Origin: Gnetum montanum | Taxonomy: Eukaryota; Streptophyta; Gnetopsida; Gnetales; Gnetaceae | Assembly (NCBI GenBank): GCA_015680685.1 | Contig: MNCI01007937.1 | Location: 1,244,007 to 1,303,960 of the forward strand | Direction: 5' to 3' | Length of the DNA stretch: 59,954 nt | In this document: piece after piece, positions 11,924 through 24,455 of the stretch | Position numbering within the stretch: position 1 is the stretch's first letter | Layout of the letters: each line of letters begins with the position of its first letter | Position numbers and translations under genes: made by a program | Notes under the pieces: model-generated | Told to the model about the DNA's origin: nothing | Seen by the model: only the letters and a program-made list of their open reading frames with translations | Databases searched by the model: none

Positions 11924-12720
11924 CTAGCCTCAAACACCATTGAGGGGGTTCCAACAATTTTTCTCAAGGTTCAATATTTTTGACAAGATTCAACACTTAC
12001 ATGGTTCTAGAATTTTCAACAATTTTTGACAAAGTTTAACAAATCTTCAGCATTTTCAAGAAATTTGCATACACACAATTCCACACTTGAGGCATTTTCA
12101 AGCACTCAAGAGCTCTTGTAAGCTCCCATACTTGCATTTTCTTGAAACCCAGCATGAAAGTAGTATGACATTAAGATTTGGTGGATTTTTTTTGTTAACA
12201 CTACATTTCTAGGATTCCAAACCCAGCATGGAGCAACTTGGCATCCAAAGTTTCCACCTTTCTCACCCCCTCAGTAGCAACCCAATTGGTAGATTCAAGG
12301 TTGTAGTAATGAAGGAAGGTTTGATAACATCAAGAGTGGCTTAGCACCTAGATCATGGAGTACATCACATCAGCTTCAATAACCTTTTAACTCTTGCACA
12401 AGTGATCCCCCTTTTTTCTCATCCAAGCACTATTTGTACACATTTCTCTAACTTATTCTTTATTCTTTTCTCTATAAATTTTTAAGTTTTGAGTTTTATA
12501 TTCAAAAGTAAATCTTATTTTTTGTGCATTATACAGATCTATTTATATTTCCATGCTTTGCATCTCATAAGTCCCTAGTTGATTTGCCAAAGTAGCCAGG
12601 GCACCTCGAATACCATTTTTTTCATTAAGGCCCTAAAGATTCAGGGGTGGGGAACTGCTTGCACCTAGGATCCTTAGTTTTCATTTTAAAAATTGAGGTT
12701 TTTGGTCACAATAGTTTTTC

Positions 12721-12740
12721 TTGGTGCTAGAAGGAGGGCC
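12721..12740 (+). other. Primer binding site of element B
   Basis: TTGGTGCTAGAAGGAGGGCC lies ten bases inside the LTR end. It starts with the TGG expected opposite a tRNA CCA end. It does not match the Asp-tRNA type site of the three Athila-like elements in the window. I cannot name the tRNA with confidence. Confidence 0.6.
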
Positions 12741-13770
12741 TTCACCTAAAATCTATGGCAAGATCTACTCTTTTTATTACTTTGCAAGTTTTTTCTTGAT
12801 TTTTGCAACCAAAACCTTTCAAGAATCAATGCTAGTATTCCACCTCCCCCCCCCTGTAACCAAACTACAATATGGAAGTTGCAAGTGGTTGGATTTTGGC
12901 TTTTCATGACACTTATTGTGAATTTTACAATCCAAAAACAACATTGATATATCTTCCCCCTATTTTTTTCTTTTATTGCCAAAAATTTATTCGCTAGTTT
13001 ATAAAGTGGATGGTTTGACTCATTTGTGAGTTGGCTTTCCCTCCAAGATAACAAAATTAGCAGTTGGCTAAAACCAATTTTAGTAGAAAAATACAAATTT
13101 TCCACTTTGGTTTTTAGCCTTTCCCCCCATCAATGTTAAGATAGGAGGTGTGAGATTCCCATCATATTACCCTTCTTCTTTTCCTCCTATGCCACACCCA
13201 GCATGGAAGCAACTAGGAGGCTAGCACTAGTGCAACTTGAAATCAATTTTATAACCAGATCTTCTTTTGTTACAATTTGAAAGCCATTTTCCAGCCAAAA
13301 CTCCCAAGGAGTTCAACGGTGCCTTTACACCTCCCAAATGCCCCACCCCCCACCTTGGTGGCAAAAACCTTAGCATGGAAGCTGTAGGTCGTTTGGGTGC
13401 TAAATTTCACAACATCTATTGTGAATTCCTAGAGCAAATCTAGCATGAAAACCTTAATAAAAATTTGATTTTTTTCCATAATCTTTGCCACTAAACTAAC
13501 TTTGGTTTCCATACCAACCAAGCCTACTTTTCCTTCCTTTTTGATGAAAGTTGGCCGCCTACCAAAACCATCTTTAAAAATTTCCAAGTTTTCATTTTTT
13601 ATCTTAAAAATTTTTCCCCTCTCTCCAATGTTGGAATAAGAAGGTATGAGATTTTCATTCTTTCACCCTCACCCCCACCACACACCCACCCCCTGCTGCC
13701 CCACCCCCCCACCCCCCAATTTTCTTTCCCTCTTTACCATACCTAGCATAGAGGCACTTGGGAAGCCAAC
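12741..13770. other. Untranslated leader of element B
   Basis: About 1 kb between the PBS and the first Gag-like codons. It is T- and C-rich and contains C-runs (12847-12855, 13689-13718). The motif CCCAGCATGGAAGC or close variants recurs (13196, 13370, 13740), as in the LTR and the long spacer. I see no convincing open frame. Confidence 0.6.
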
Positions 13771-16700
13771 TTGGGCACCAAATTATCATTCACCTTTGCT
13801 AGCAAAGATCATACCCAACAAGTCATGAAGGTGTATGATCCCAAATACCCTTCCATTATTGAGTGTAGGAGATCTTTCAGATTCAAAGGAAAGAGTCCTA
13901 ATTTTGCAACCATTAATGAAGATTGCTATAACTTCATTTGTGCCAAAATGCATGTAAGCATACTATTTCCATGAATTGAAGCTAAGGCTAAAAGGGAGTT
14001 TGAGCTCATACATAGTTATGGAAAAGAGTACATCCCTTCCCCCGTATGAAGAAATTTCTCTTAACGATGTCTATTTTAGCATCCTAGACCAATTGATTAC
14101 CGTAGAAGAGGTAGATGACCAGCCTACCTATGAGGAACAACAACAAGAAGAGGATGAATTTAGGGCAAAATCTGAGCATGAAAACATCCTTGAAGGACTA
14201 TTCCAACAAACATCCCCCAACATCACAAAACCTTCCCCTAATTCCTTTGTTTTCTCCATGGGCATGGTGCCACCATCTTCCACTCCTCTACACTCAACTA
14301 CAATAGATCCCATGTCGGGTGTAGCCACACATCATACTAAGTTAATAACACAAACAAGAAACTATAACACATCAATGCCATTTGCAAGAATGCCCCAATA
14401 TACAAAACCATCAATGATGACTTTTACCACTACAAATCTAATAAATACTCACATGGGGTCCACCATGAGACCCCCAACAACATAAGGATCACACACTACG
14501 TTTGTCCCATTTGTGCCTCAAGTACTAGCACAAACATCTTTTTTCTTTGTTTGGCCCCACAAGCCACAACCATAGTGCAACCTTTTCCTTCTGTCATGCA
14601 ACCCATAATGAGGCCACAGGCCTCACAATAAATGCCACAACCTTATGTACAAAGCTTGCAAATTATGAGGCCACCACAAGGCTTAGATCAAGCTTTCCAA
14701 ATGATCCAAGACCTAACAAAGGAGTTGAAGATGCTTAAAGCCTCTACTACACAAACTCTAAAAATTATGAACTTCTACCAAGACAATCCCATAAGTCCTA
14801 TAGTTCCACCTGTTACACTCCCTCCTAGTGTCCCAATTCCACAATTTAACAAATACAATAGAGAAGGTGACCCTAATGGTCACATTATTACCTTTTGATA
14901 TGAATGTTTGGTCTTACAGCCATGGCCTCATACCATCATAAAGATTTTCCCTATGTCTTTGACTAGGAAAGCACTTGATTGGAATTGCACATTACCCAGA
15001 GGATCTATATCCTCTTTGGAAGACTTAGTAACCTAGTTTTTCAACTACTTCAAGTTATGACACAACACTTGACCAACTCATGAAGGTCAAGTAAGGGACC
15101 TTAGAACTTGTACAAAAATTTATTTAGTCATGAAATGGGCTACTGAATGAAATACTAGAACCCATAGCCAAATCCCACTTGTTAGCCATATTCAGGGGAG
15201 AAATTAATAACTTCATCAAGTCTAAACTCTACTACCTTGATCCACGGTATTTAAGCCAAACATTCTTATAAACCAAAAATCTAGAGGATGTCGCAGAGGC
15301 CAACCATGATCTAGCCCATGTATCATATAAAAACCAACACACTCAAAGAAAAAAAGAAAATAGAAAACAATACAACACTACCAGAGCAACTGTAATTAAG
15401 GAAACCAAGACTATGAGCCAAGGGCCAAAGGTCAATCCACCCAAGGCCCCTACCAATGAATGCAATAACTAACCATCAACTTCTAGGACCATTATATCAA
15501 CAACAAGTATACCTAACTTTGAAAGGAATGATAGGTCTAAATATACTACATTGCCATGAATACCATCTAAGTTTCTAGACCAACTATTAAAAAGTGGATG
15601 GATACAACATAAACAAATGACTAAAGCTACTTGAAAGAAACATGAGCGACCATGAAAAATACCTAATGATCCCACTTGAGCAATGAAGGATGATCCCTAG
15701 TTGCCTAAATAATTTAAGCTAGATTTCTTCTCCATTATCATCAACCACATGTTCATGATATAGACTTCTACCTTGTACTGAAGGATGACCTACAAAGGAT
15801 GATAGATAGGGGAAACTAGTCTTAGATGCTTCTAACCCAATTTGACCACAAAACCAATCAATGTAGGTCTACAAAGACCTGTTGAATGCTAAAAATAATC
15901 CCTATGTTATTGTGGTATTCAACATTGATGATAATCGAAGACCTGCAAGAGAACCATTTATGATTCAAGTACCCCTCTACAATGCAAGAGCTTCTTCAGC
16001 TTCCCATAGCTCTAGATCTCCCTTTGTTGTGAGAGTGCCATCATGAATGCCTTCAAGGAAACATTTTTTCATCAAGCTCTCTCAACCCAATACAACCCAA
16101 ATAGTTGTAGTCCAAAAACCTACACAATGACCCCCTATGATGACCAATGTTATTGCCTCTTCCTTACAACAAATGGTTAACAACCAAAAAATTTCAACCA
16201 ACCAAAGGAAGAAGCATGAACAAAAGCCTGACAACAAGGGAGATAAGTAGATGAAGGTACAAAAGGAAGAGGGCCCACTAAAGCCCACTTTCATTTCAGC
16301 TATACCTATGACCTCCTTTGCTCCATCTCCTTCAACCAATAAGCCACAAGAGGATACCAAAGCCCAAAACCAAGATAATAAGGAAGAGCCACAATAACCA
16401 TAGCCTAAAGCTAAAGTTTGTATTTTGGGACACATGGAGGAAGTAAAGCACAACTAGGATGACAAGCCAATGGCCAATCAAAAAAACCTCCTTGGTGCAA
16501 TGGACTAAGTTAGGCAATCACTCAAGCAAAAACACACAACCTTAACCTCATATGACCTTATCATGACTTCCACCACACATCGTGAGGTGCTATTCAAAAT
16601 GTTGACCTCCATATGCATTAGTGAGGATATTCTTTCTAACAAGGAAGCCATCCATGCAATAATGATTAATCCATCACTAAGAGAGGAGCAATAAACACCC

Positions 16701-17358
16701 TTGACATTTCGTGATAGTGAAATCAAGGTTAATCCTGAGAAAGATAAAGTGATGATAGCCCTTTATTCATAACCATACTCATAGGAAAATTTAAAATACA
16801 TCGAATGCATGTTGATGATGGAGTTGCAACAAATGTCATCCCATGCACAAATCGTTGAACACTTGGGCTTACCTAAGCAAGTACAACCTACAACCACTGT
16901 AGCTCTTAAGTTCTTCAATGAATTAAGAACTACCATCAAGGAGTCTATCTCCTTGGATTTTGTAGCCAGAGAATAATTCCCTATAACCTCAAACTTCTTG
17001 GTTGTGGAAGAGACATCAAGATTCAACCTAATCCTAGGAAGATCTTGGTTGGCTCAATTATGAGTTGTGTCCTCCCCCATCCATCAAAAAATTCACCTTC
17101 CTTATGAAGGAAGTGAAATCATCATTCATGGTGATAACATGGCTCCCCCATCTATCAACAACATAGACATAGAATAGGGTTCTAAAAGAGCAAAAACCCA
17201 ATACAACCAATGATGACAATGATAGGAAATGGGATACATTATGGGATGAACTCCCTTTTAACATTGTAAGTGAAGGGGATAGTGAGTACAAGCTTGTGCA
17301 GAATAGGCCTTACTCATTCCCTAATCTTGCAAAGATTAGGAAGAGTCTGCACAAGTGA
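13771..17358 (+). pseudogene. gag-pro: Tat-like gag-protease of element B
   Basis: Gag begins near 13771 (YDPKYPSIIECRRSFRFKGK), followed by an acidic segment at 13976-14480 and the capsid-like region FNKYNREGDPNGHI near 14842 and LTRKALDWNCTLPRGS near 14960. The retroviral-type aspartic protease follows, with VDDGVATNVIP at 16811-16843 where the family has an active-site D-G-A/S motif, and ILGRSWL at 17031-17051. The frame ends KIRKSLHK at 17358. The region is broken by many stops and several frameshifts. Gag processing and particle assembly would be its role in an active element. Pol is not adjacent: it starts 7.1 kb downstream, beyond an antisense gene and a long spacer. A donor-like GTAAGT at 17266 could mark the start of an intron to pol. 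Confidence 0.8.
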
Positions 17359-17564
17359 AGTTTACCTTAACCTTCTCATGCCTCTATGACCAAATACAAT
17401 GATGGCCAAATAGCCTTATTTTTTCCTTTGCAATTTATTATATCTCTGTTATTTTATACACATGGCCTATGCATGTAGCCTATATTTATTTCCATTATTA
17501 CTTATTTGCTACAACCTTTCTTTATTTTTACTTATGTTTTAAACATTAAAAAAGTATTTTTAGA

Positions 17565-17867
17565 CATGGTCTGCTATGACCTTAAATTAGCATTCTCATC
17601 TGCTAAGATGTTAAACTAGCATTATCAGTCCACTATGACCTTAAACCAGCATTTTTGTCTACTAAGATGTTAAACTAGCACTATGGTCTGCTATGAGCTT
17701 AAATTGGGACTTATTCTGTTAAGACATTAAACTAGCACTAATTGTCTGCTAAGACATTAAACTCGCACTATGTCCGCTAAGACATTAAATTGGCCATATG
17801 GCCCACCATGGCCTTAAATTCACAAAACAATATAACATGTGCCTCTAATGGCCTGAAACTAGCAAAT
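17565..17867 (+). repeat. Minisatellite-like repeat downstream of gag-protease (element B)
   Basis: About ten degenerate units of CTAAGACATTAAACTAGCA type, 27-30 bp each, related to the arrays flanking pol. It lies between gag-protease and antisense gene copy 2. Confidence 0.85.
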
Positions 17868-18113
17868 ATCTTATTTATTATGAAATGCTCTTTTGTTGAT
17901 TAGACATGACCAAAAAAACATTAATATATCCATTTACAACATTTATCACTATAGATGCATATAGCCAAGAAATAAAACCAAATATTCAAATTTAAAATTA
18001 AAATGTCCATAACATATAGTCATAATCACAATGTGTAGCAATGATGGCAAAGAATAACCATTTATAACATAGTCTTGGCTAATCATAGCCATCAACATAA
18101 AAATAAAAATAAG

Positions 18114-18564
18114 CTAAACTAAAGGAGGTTGTTGAGTGGCATCCAGAGGAGGAAGTGGTGGGTCATTCTCACCCTCATCACTAGGGCCACCAATGTCTCC
18201 GAAGGCCTAGAATGCAACAACATATAGCCAGTTAGTAACCCATAGCCAAAATCATGACTTAAAACAAAGACTAAAACATAAAATATATCAAACCTAGGGA
18301 AATTTTGGCTCCATGACTTCCAATGATAGAAGTGGAAGGCCATTCTTCACAATGACCCTACCTACATTCATAGACAAGTGTGACCACAAAATCACACTGA
18401 AGTTCCTAAGGAGGTAAGCAAGGAAGTCCCTTGCCCCAAGTCAAAACCACAATGAAAGCTTCCCAAGAGGCCTGTCATGGGGTGGAGTACTAGTCTTGGG
18501 ATGACCAATGTAGGACAAAATACCAACTAGCTCCACTATGATGAGGATAGGCCTCAAGGAGACC
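18114..18564 (-). pseudogene. Antisense gene, copy 2 (element B), shortened
   Basis: Exon 1 (18564-18294) is homologous to exon 1 of copies 1 and 3. After the same TGTAG acceptor it reads LRPILIIVELVGILSYI, then LGARDFLAYLLRNFSVILWS, matching copy 1 residue by residue with conservative changes. An intron-like segment (18293-18207, 87 nt, GTTTGA...TTCTAG) separates a second exon (18206-18114) reading FGDIGGPSDEGENDPPLPPL and ending in TAG. The frame is kept across the junction, but TAG codons at the exon end and inside LWF*LG break it. The second exon does not match copy 1, so the 3' part is either lost or replaced. Its strand is opposite to gag and pol of element B. Function unknown. Confidence 0.65.
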
Positions 18565-18640
18565 CTACATGAAACAAAACAAAAACATTATGATCAATTA
18601 TAATTTCTTAACAAGTTAGGAAAACATCCTAATCCAAGGT

Positions 18641-19060
18641 GAAATTAGCCTCTGTAAAAAGCTTTAAGGTGTTTATCTAAACTAGCTTAAGATATTCCAC
18701 AAAAGGAATTATTACAACCTTTTAAAGCAAAAAAAATACAACCTATTAGAGTTACTTAGTAAATTTAGACAAAACATGTAGTTGAAGGTGAAATTAGCCT
18801 CTGTAAAAAGCTCTAAGGTGTTTATCTAAATTAGTCTAAGTAATTTCACAAAAAAAAAAACATTATTACAACCTTGCATATCCTTGCATCATGAACAATT
18901 GGAAGTTCTCAACAAATTTAAAAAAAAAAAAACTTCCTAAGCTGGGGGTGAAATTACCTTTTGTAAAAAGCTCTTAGATGTTTATCTAAATTAGCTTAAG
19001 AAATTCCATAAAAGCATTATTACCATATTTTATAGCGAAAACTATATCTTAGTCTAAATT
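18641..19060 (+). repeat. Three tandem units of about 150-160 bp
   Basis: Units start at 18641, 18790 and 18950 with GAAATTAGCCTCTGTAAAAA or a close variant, followed by GCTCTAAGGTGTTTATCTAA. They lie in A-rich DNA in the spacer of element B. Confidence 0.85.
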
Positions 19061-20640
19061 ATGCATAAATCTAGAAAAACCATCTAAATTATCCATAAAT
19101 TTGGCAAAAACAAAGCATGAGTTTAGAAAAGAAAAACATCTAAATTATGCAAAGCATGCATAAATTTGGGAAAAAAAAACATCTAAACTATGGGAAAATT
19201 TAGAAAAAGTATGATAAACTTAGAAAATTCCATGTAGCCATAGTAAAAACTTATTTAAAATAGAAAAAGCTTTTACTCTTCTAGAAAAAGCAAAATGAAG
19301 CATATCAACCACTTCTATTTTGGGTAATGTACTACAATCATGAGTTTTTCCTTGATTTGCATAGCCATAGCAAAAAATTCATAAAAAACTTGTTTTAAGT
19401 CCAATCGAAGTGATTCCACCTCTATTAGAAAGCTTAAGCTAATCCTTTGTAGCCATGGCTAGGAAATAGCAAAAACCTTTTCCATTTTCTTATAAAAAGT
19501 TCACAAATCTACATGAAATTATAAAAGTGGCATAGACAACCTAACTGTACAGTGTTACAAAAATAGCCATAACATCTTTGTATCAAAGTCACATTAAATG
19601 AGACAACAACCATCGAAAAGTTAATCAAAGGACTACAAAACCATGATCTTTAATTTTACAAATATGTAACCATTTCACTAAGAAAAAATACACAACTTTG
19701 TTCACTTTTTCATAGCAAAACTTCAAAAATCTCAAAGCCTAAATTTCACATAATCATTAAAATGGTTGAAATAGACAAAACCATTGAAACACATTTAAAT
19801 TCACATCAAAATATTAGGGTAGGATTTTTTTAAAATTTAATTTTAACAAATCCTAGGGCCTAGATCTAGAAAAAGAACAGCCATACCCCAAGATTTTCAA
19901 AAAAAAAACATAAAACAACAAGCCCTATTTTTAAAATGAAATCTACAAAAGCTAAAGCAATTAAAAAAATATAGATCTACATGGGAGTAACTAAAATAGG
20001 AGATGTAATTTCATCAAAATTTCATTTTAATCCCTCTACTAAGTAGATCTAGAAAAATAGCCTCAACTTCTAGAAAGCAAAAAACTAGAAAAATCACAAA
20101 AAACAAAGGCAAAAAAAAGTAGAATTGACAGATGGGCCTTGAATAGAGATAGACCTAGGGACCTCTAAAAACTCCCTAGAATGCTCATCCATCCTTTGGA
20201 TTGTGGGATTTTTGCTCTTTCCTCTCTATTTGGATGCCATGGCAAGCTCAATGTTGAGGATGATGAAAATTATGAGAAAATAAGAGTTCTACGCTGGCTA
20301 CAGGGGAGATGGGAGACTTCCACGCTGAAGATTGGTTGTGGCTACCACAAAAATCTCTACTAGAGCTCTCCAATGTGCTATTTCTATAGAATGATAATTA
20401 TGATCAAAAATTGCAAAACTTAACATATAAAACCCATCCAAAACCTAAACAAAATATCATCTGCTAATTTAATGCACCATAACTACAATTGCACTAAAGA
20501 AAATGGGGAAAAATTCTTGTTCACATTGGTTTTTTATGGAAAAAAAATCCACTTTTAACAATTTTCAATTTTTGGATTGTGGGCCTCACCCTATAGCTTC
20601 ACTTTTGACCAAAACTTGCATCAACACTAAGATTTTTGTT
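19061..20640. other. A-rich noncoding spacer of element B
   Basis: A-rich sequence with short repeats such as ATCTAAATTATGCATAAAT (19050-19200) and many AAAAA runs. The open frame at 20181-20363 has no recognisable domain. I see no gene here. Confidence 0.6.
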
Positions 20641-20679
20641 AATTTTAACACTTAAAACATTATGGAAACCTTACCCTCA

Positions 20680-23600
20680 TGCATTCATGCTAGGAATACC
20701 ATGCCTTATGTGGAAACATGTTTATCATTTTACAAATTCATTAGATTTACAAATATATTTCTATTTTTGGTAATCCAAACCTGCCTTTTTTAATCCTGGG
20801 TTTTCAAAATTGGGCAAAACATGAGCAAGGGTAAGTACCATGGATTTCCATGCTAGGGCAATAGTTCCTAGCATCAAAGAAATGGGGTAACACTCACTAT
20901 TACCTTCCAACACTCATCTAGAACAAGTTTGACCTCAAAGTGGACCCCACATGACCTAGAACCCCTCCAAGCATCTTTGGTAGCCTCAGACCCTTACCAA
21001 ACCTATCAAAATTGGTCAAAACCTAGTATTTGATTTGTTCCATGCTAACAAAGGCTTCTTCCAAACTAAGCCTCTCATCCTTAGCATGGATAGATGGGGG
21101 AAAGCCAAAAGTGACCTAAATTGATGACCTAATGACCATTTCTTGATGACTAGTGACCCCTAGACCCTTACAAAATCCTCTAGAGCTTTTGAAAGCTCAA
21201 AAGTGGTCAAAATTGTGTAAAAATATCATCCCCTTCTCATCCACACTTGGGCCATCATTTCCAACATGGAATAAAGGGGGAGATTACATGAGGCACTCTA
21301 AAGCTTCCAAATTATCAAATCTTAACAGCCAACATTGACCATCGACACTAGCAACCCCTGAGGTTGACGTGCATGGTCAATTGGCTATTAATTTGGCCTA
21401 GATCTGACTTTTTTCACTAAGAGAGGACCTCTACCATACTGAGCCTTTCATCCTTAGTGTGGAAAAAAGGAGAAAGCCTGATGGCCAATAACCCTATGAG
21501 CACTCATGCATAGCCAATTTGACCAAAATTGATCAAAAAAGGTTTCCCCCCAATTTTTGACATTGAACATGGAAGCCCCTATGTGGAAAAAATGGGGGCA
21601 AGCCCAAAAGATGACTTATGACCCTTGAAATAGTCAAATTTCAATGTTAGATGACAATAGTTGATACTAGCAACCTTAAAAGCCTACATGCAAGCCAAAA
21701 AATGATCAAAAGTCACCAAAAGGCTTTCCCCCAATTTTCCATATGGAAGCCCCAACATGGAAAAATGGGGTAAAGTCTAAAAAATGTCTTATGACCCTTG
21801 AAATAACCAAATTTTGACATCAGATGTTAGCAATCGATGCTTGTAACCTTGGAAGCCTGCATGCATGCCCAAAAGTGACCAAAAGTAACCAAAAATATTT
21901 TCCCCCAATTTTCCACATTGAGCGTGGAAGCCCCAACATGGAAAAATGGGGGAAAAGTTTAAAAAAATCCTTATGACCCTAGAAATAACCAGACTTTGAC
22001 ATTAGATGTTAAGAGTCGATGTTAGCAAACTTGGAAGCCTACATGCATGCCCAAAAGCAACCACAGAGGGCCAAAAATCTTTCCCCTCCATTTTCCATGT
22101 TGAGCATGGAAGCCCTAGGATGGAAAATCGGGGAAGTCCAAAATTTACCTTATGACCCTTGAAATAGCCAAATTTTGATATCAAATGCTAACGGTCAACA
22201 CCAGCAACCTTAAGAACGTGCATGCATGATCGAAAGTGATCATAAAGAATCAAAAAGCTTTTCCAAAAATTTTCCATGTTGACCCAACGTGAAGAAAGGA
22301 AAAAAGTCCAAAAACTTCTCATCAACCTTTGAAAATGTAAACGTTTAACACCAAGCATTGACCATCATCATTAGCAACCTCAGGAACCTACATGCATGAA
22401 CAAAAGTAATGCATAAACATGACAATCTATTTTCCCCTTTATTTTTCTTTCTAAGCTTTCCATCAATAGCATGGAAAGAAGGGGGAAAGTCCAAAAAACA
22501 CTTAGAAATACTCAAAATTACCAAAACTTGATAACAAACCCTAGTCCTCGATCCCATTGGCCCTAGAGACTGACATGCATAGTCAATTGGTCTAGATCTA
22601 AGTTGCATGGCTCTTCCATGCTAGGAATCCCTTTTTCCACTCTAAGGATAGTATCCCTAGTGTGAAACTCAAGGGGGAACTTATTTAAGACTCTTAAACA
22701 CCTCAGAATAACATCAAATGATCCTCCATGCATTCTAAAACCTTGGTAGTAGCTGTTGGAGTCCTTAGAATTTACATAAATAATTCCAAGTGACAAAAAA
22801 AAATTTCCCCTTGTTTTCCATGTTGAGCTTTCCATCCCTAGCATGGAAGAAAAGGGGGAAGCCAAAAAGCCACTTAGGGATGCCAAATTTTGGCATGGAT
22901 CCATAACCCTTGACCCTGACAACCCTGGGAGGTAACATGCACGATCAATTGTGATCCAAATTAGCCTAGATCTAAGATTCTTATTTCTTACATGCTAGAT
23001 TAACTTCCCCAATGTGGAAACAAGGGGGGGAATTTTCTTTGCCAGTTTTTGAGGCAAGATGGCACTCTTGGAAGCCAAAGATCTATACCAGAGAAGCCTA
23101 GGACCTCATAGCCTCAATATTTTTCTTTTCTAACTTTATTCCAATCTCTAAAATGCATTCCCCCCATTCTTCCATCCTAGAGTAACTACCCCAACGTGGA
23201 AATAGGGGGATAAGACCTTAAGTACTCTTAAACAACCTTCAAACGTGCCCAAAATTAGCCAAAAACTTGCAGAATCAAAGTCTAAAACCCTAGGGGCCTA
23301 GAAACTTGCTCAAAGTGCTCCAACATCACTCTAAATTTATAAAAAAAAATTATCCCCCTATTTTTCAATGCTAAGGGTACTATGCCCAGCATGGAAAATG
23401 GGTAGAAGCCATTTCAACACCTATTGATAGTCAAAATGACCTCAAATTGCCTTAGAATGAAGCCAGCAGATGCACAAGTTCTATATCTAGACTCTAGCTA
23501 CCTTTTTGACCATATTTGACCTTATTTTTGCTTTAATTTTTGTTCTCCATTCTAAACCCCATGTTTTCCACACTAGCTAGCGTGAAAATAGAGGGGGAAG

Positions 23601-23790
23601 GCTTCAGAACTTGTTTTTTTGCCTTTATAGACCTCCGAAATGCTTAATTTTGAAAATATGACCTTGCACTACTTGAAAAGGTCCTAAGACCTCAATTTTG
23701 GACTTATAACCATCCCAAAACCTATTTTCCATAGTCTCTATACTAAGGGCCCCTTTTTCCATGCTGAGCCCAGTGTGGAAGCCTCAAAAC
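20680..23790. repeat. Tandem array, about 175-195-bp period, each unit with an inverted repeat
   Basis: Roughly 16-18 degenerate units. Anchors are near 21055, 21232, 21408, 21548, 21728, 21901, 22082, 22262, 22436, 22620, 22800, 22980, 23160, 23345, 23550 and 23735. Each unit has an arm like CCCCCAATTTTCCACATTG and, 15-20 bases later, its near complement AACATGGAAAAATGGGGG. The RNA or single strand could fold into a hairpin. The remainder of each unit contains variants of CATGCATGCCCAAAAGTGACC. The array lies between the antisense gene and pol of element B. The motif AGCATGGAAGC also occurs in the LTR and leader of this element. Open frames within it (such as 22345-22608 minus) look fortuitous. 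Confidence 0.85.
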
Positions 23791-24161
23791 ACTTGATTTT
23801 TAGGTCTAAAAAGCCAAGAAATATCCCTGATTAAATCCTAAACTCACCTAATAGCCTTGTAGCCTCAAAACATGCCCTGCTAAGGCCTAAAACTAGCAAA
23901 AACCTAATCATGTTTTGCCTATATTAACCAAATTTTATCATATATAGCCTATTTTGCTTGATTTTTTGACTTATTATGTAATGTTTTGGCTTTTTTGGAC
24001 TTATGTTACCTTGTGGACCTTGTTGGCCTTCTATGACCTTTATACAGCATTATATGTTCTTTTTTTGTCTTATTACAACTCTATTTGACTTTGTTTGGCC
24101 TTTAAATGGTATCAAATAGTGGGGTTTGACCTTCCCTAACCATTATTTAACACCATATGAC

Positions 24162-24250
24162 CATGGCCTGCTAAGGCCTTAAACTAGCATCATAGTCCAC
24201 CAACACTATAAATTGGCATCATGGCCTACTAAGGCCTTAAACTGGAAAAA
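24162..24250 (+). repeat. Minisatellite-like repeat ahead of pol (element B)
   Basis: Three units of CATGGCCTGCTAAGGCCTT / AAACTAGCA type, with an outlier unit at 23875-23905. The position matches the array at 4188-4390 of element A and, reverse-complemented, at 42134-42300 of element C. Confidence 0.8.
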
Positions 24251-24430
24251 TTGTGACATTTCTGATCATTTGTAGTCTTCCTCTTTATACTTCCCCTTGT
24301 TTGACCTTTATGAACTGACCTCTTCTCATTGATGACCTTGGATGGCATTGATTACATTAGATTTGTATATGTTTTATGCATTTTAACATTATTTATTTAC
24401 TTTTACCTAGGTGTCACTTAATATGCTTTT

Positions 24431-24455
24431 GGTTGATATGTAGGATTAAAGTATG
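24431..24455 (+). promoter_or_regulatory. Splice-acceptor-like site ahead of pol (element B)
   Basis: GGTTGATATGTAG with AG at 24442-24443 is followed by GATTAAAGT and ATG at 24453. Element C has GGTTGATATGCAG, GATTGGAGT, ATG at the same place on the minus strand. The strict conservation of this noncoding stretch supports a role, most simply as a 3' splice site. Confidence 0.5.

Larger units (their letters stand above)
11044..12710 (+). mobile_element. Tat-like LTR shared by elements A (3' LTR) and B (5' LTR)
   Basis: About 1.67 kb, starting TGAAACACC just after the polypurine tract and ending GGTCACA. It aligns along its length with 28136-28996 plus 36197-36978. A TATA box (TATAAAAG) lies at 11916-11923 in both copies. 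A gap of 25 N (11484-11508) falls inside a C-rich stretch. Because pol of A ends at its left and the PBS and gag of B begin at its right, the same LTR serves two elements, as expected after unequal recombination between copies. Confidence 0.85.

Noticed and set aside
12746-13105. 119-codon minus-strand frame in the leader of B
   Set aside because: Antisense to the leader, unconserved, and no family signal. Probably chance in T-rich DNA.
18641-22480. CRISPR-like regularly spaced repeats
   Set aside because: Units are degenerate, the conserved part is too long, and the context is a plant retrotransposon spacer. They are ordinary tandem repeats.
22345-22922. Minus-strand open frames in the 180-bp array (87 and 119 codons)
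   Set aside because: They lie within degenerate tandem units, are not kept from unit to unit, and show no domain signal.
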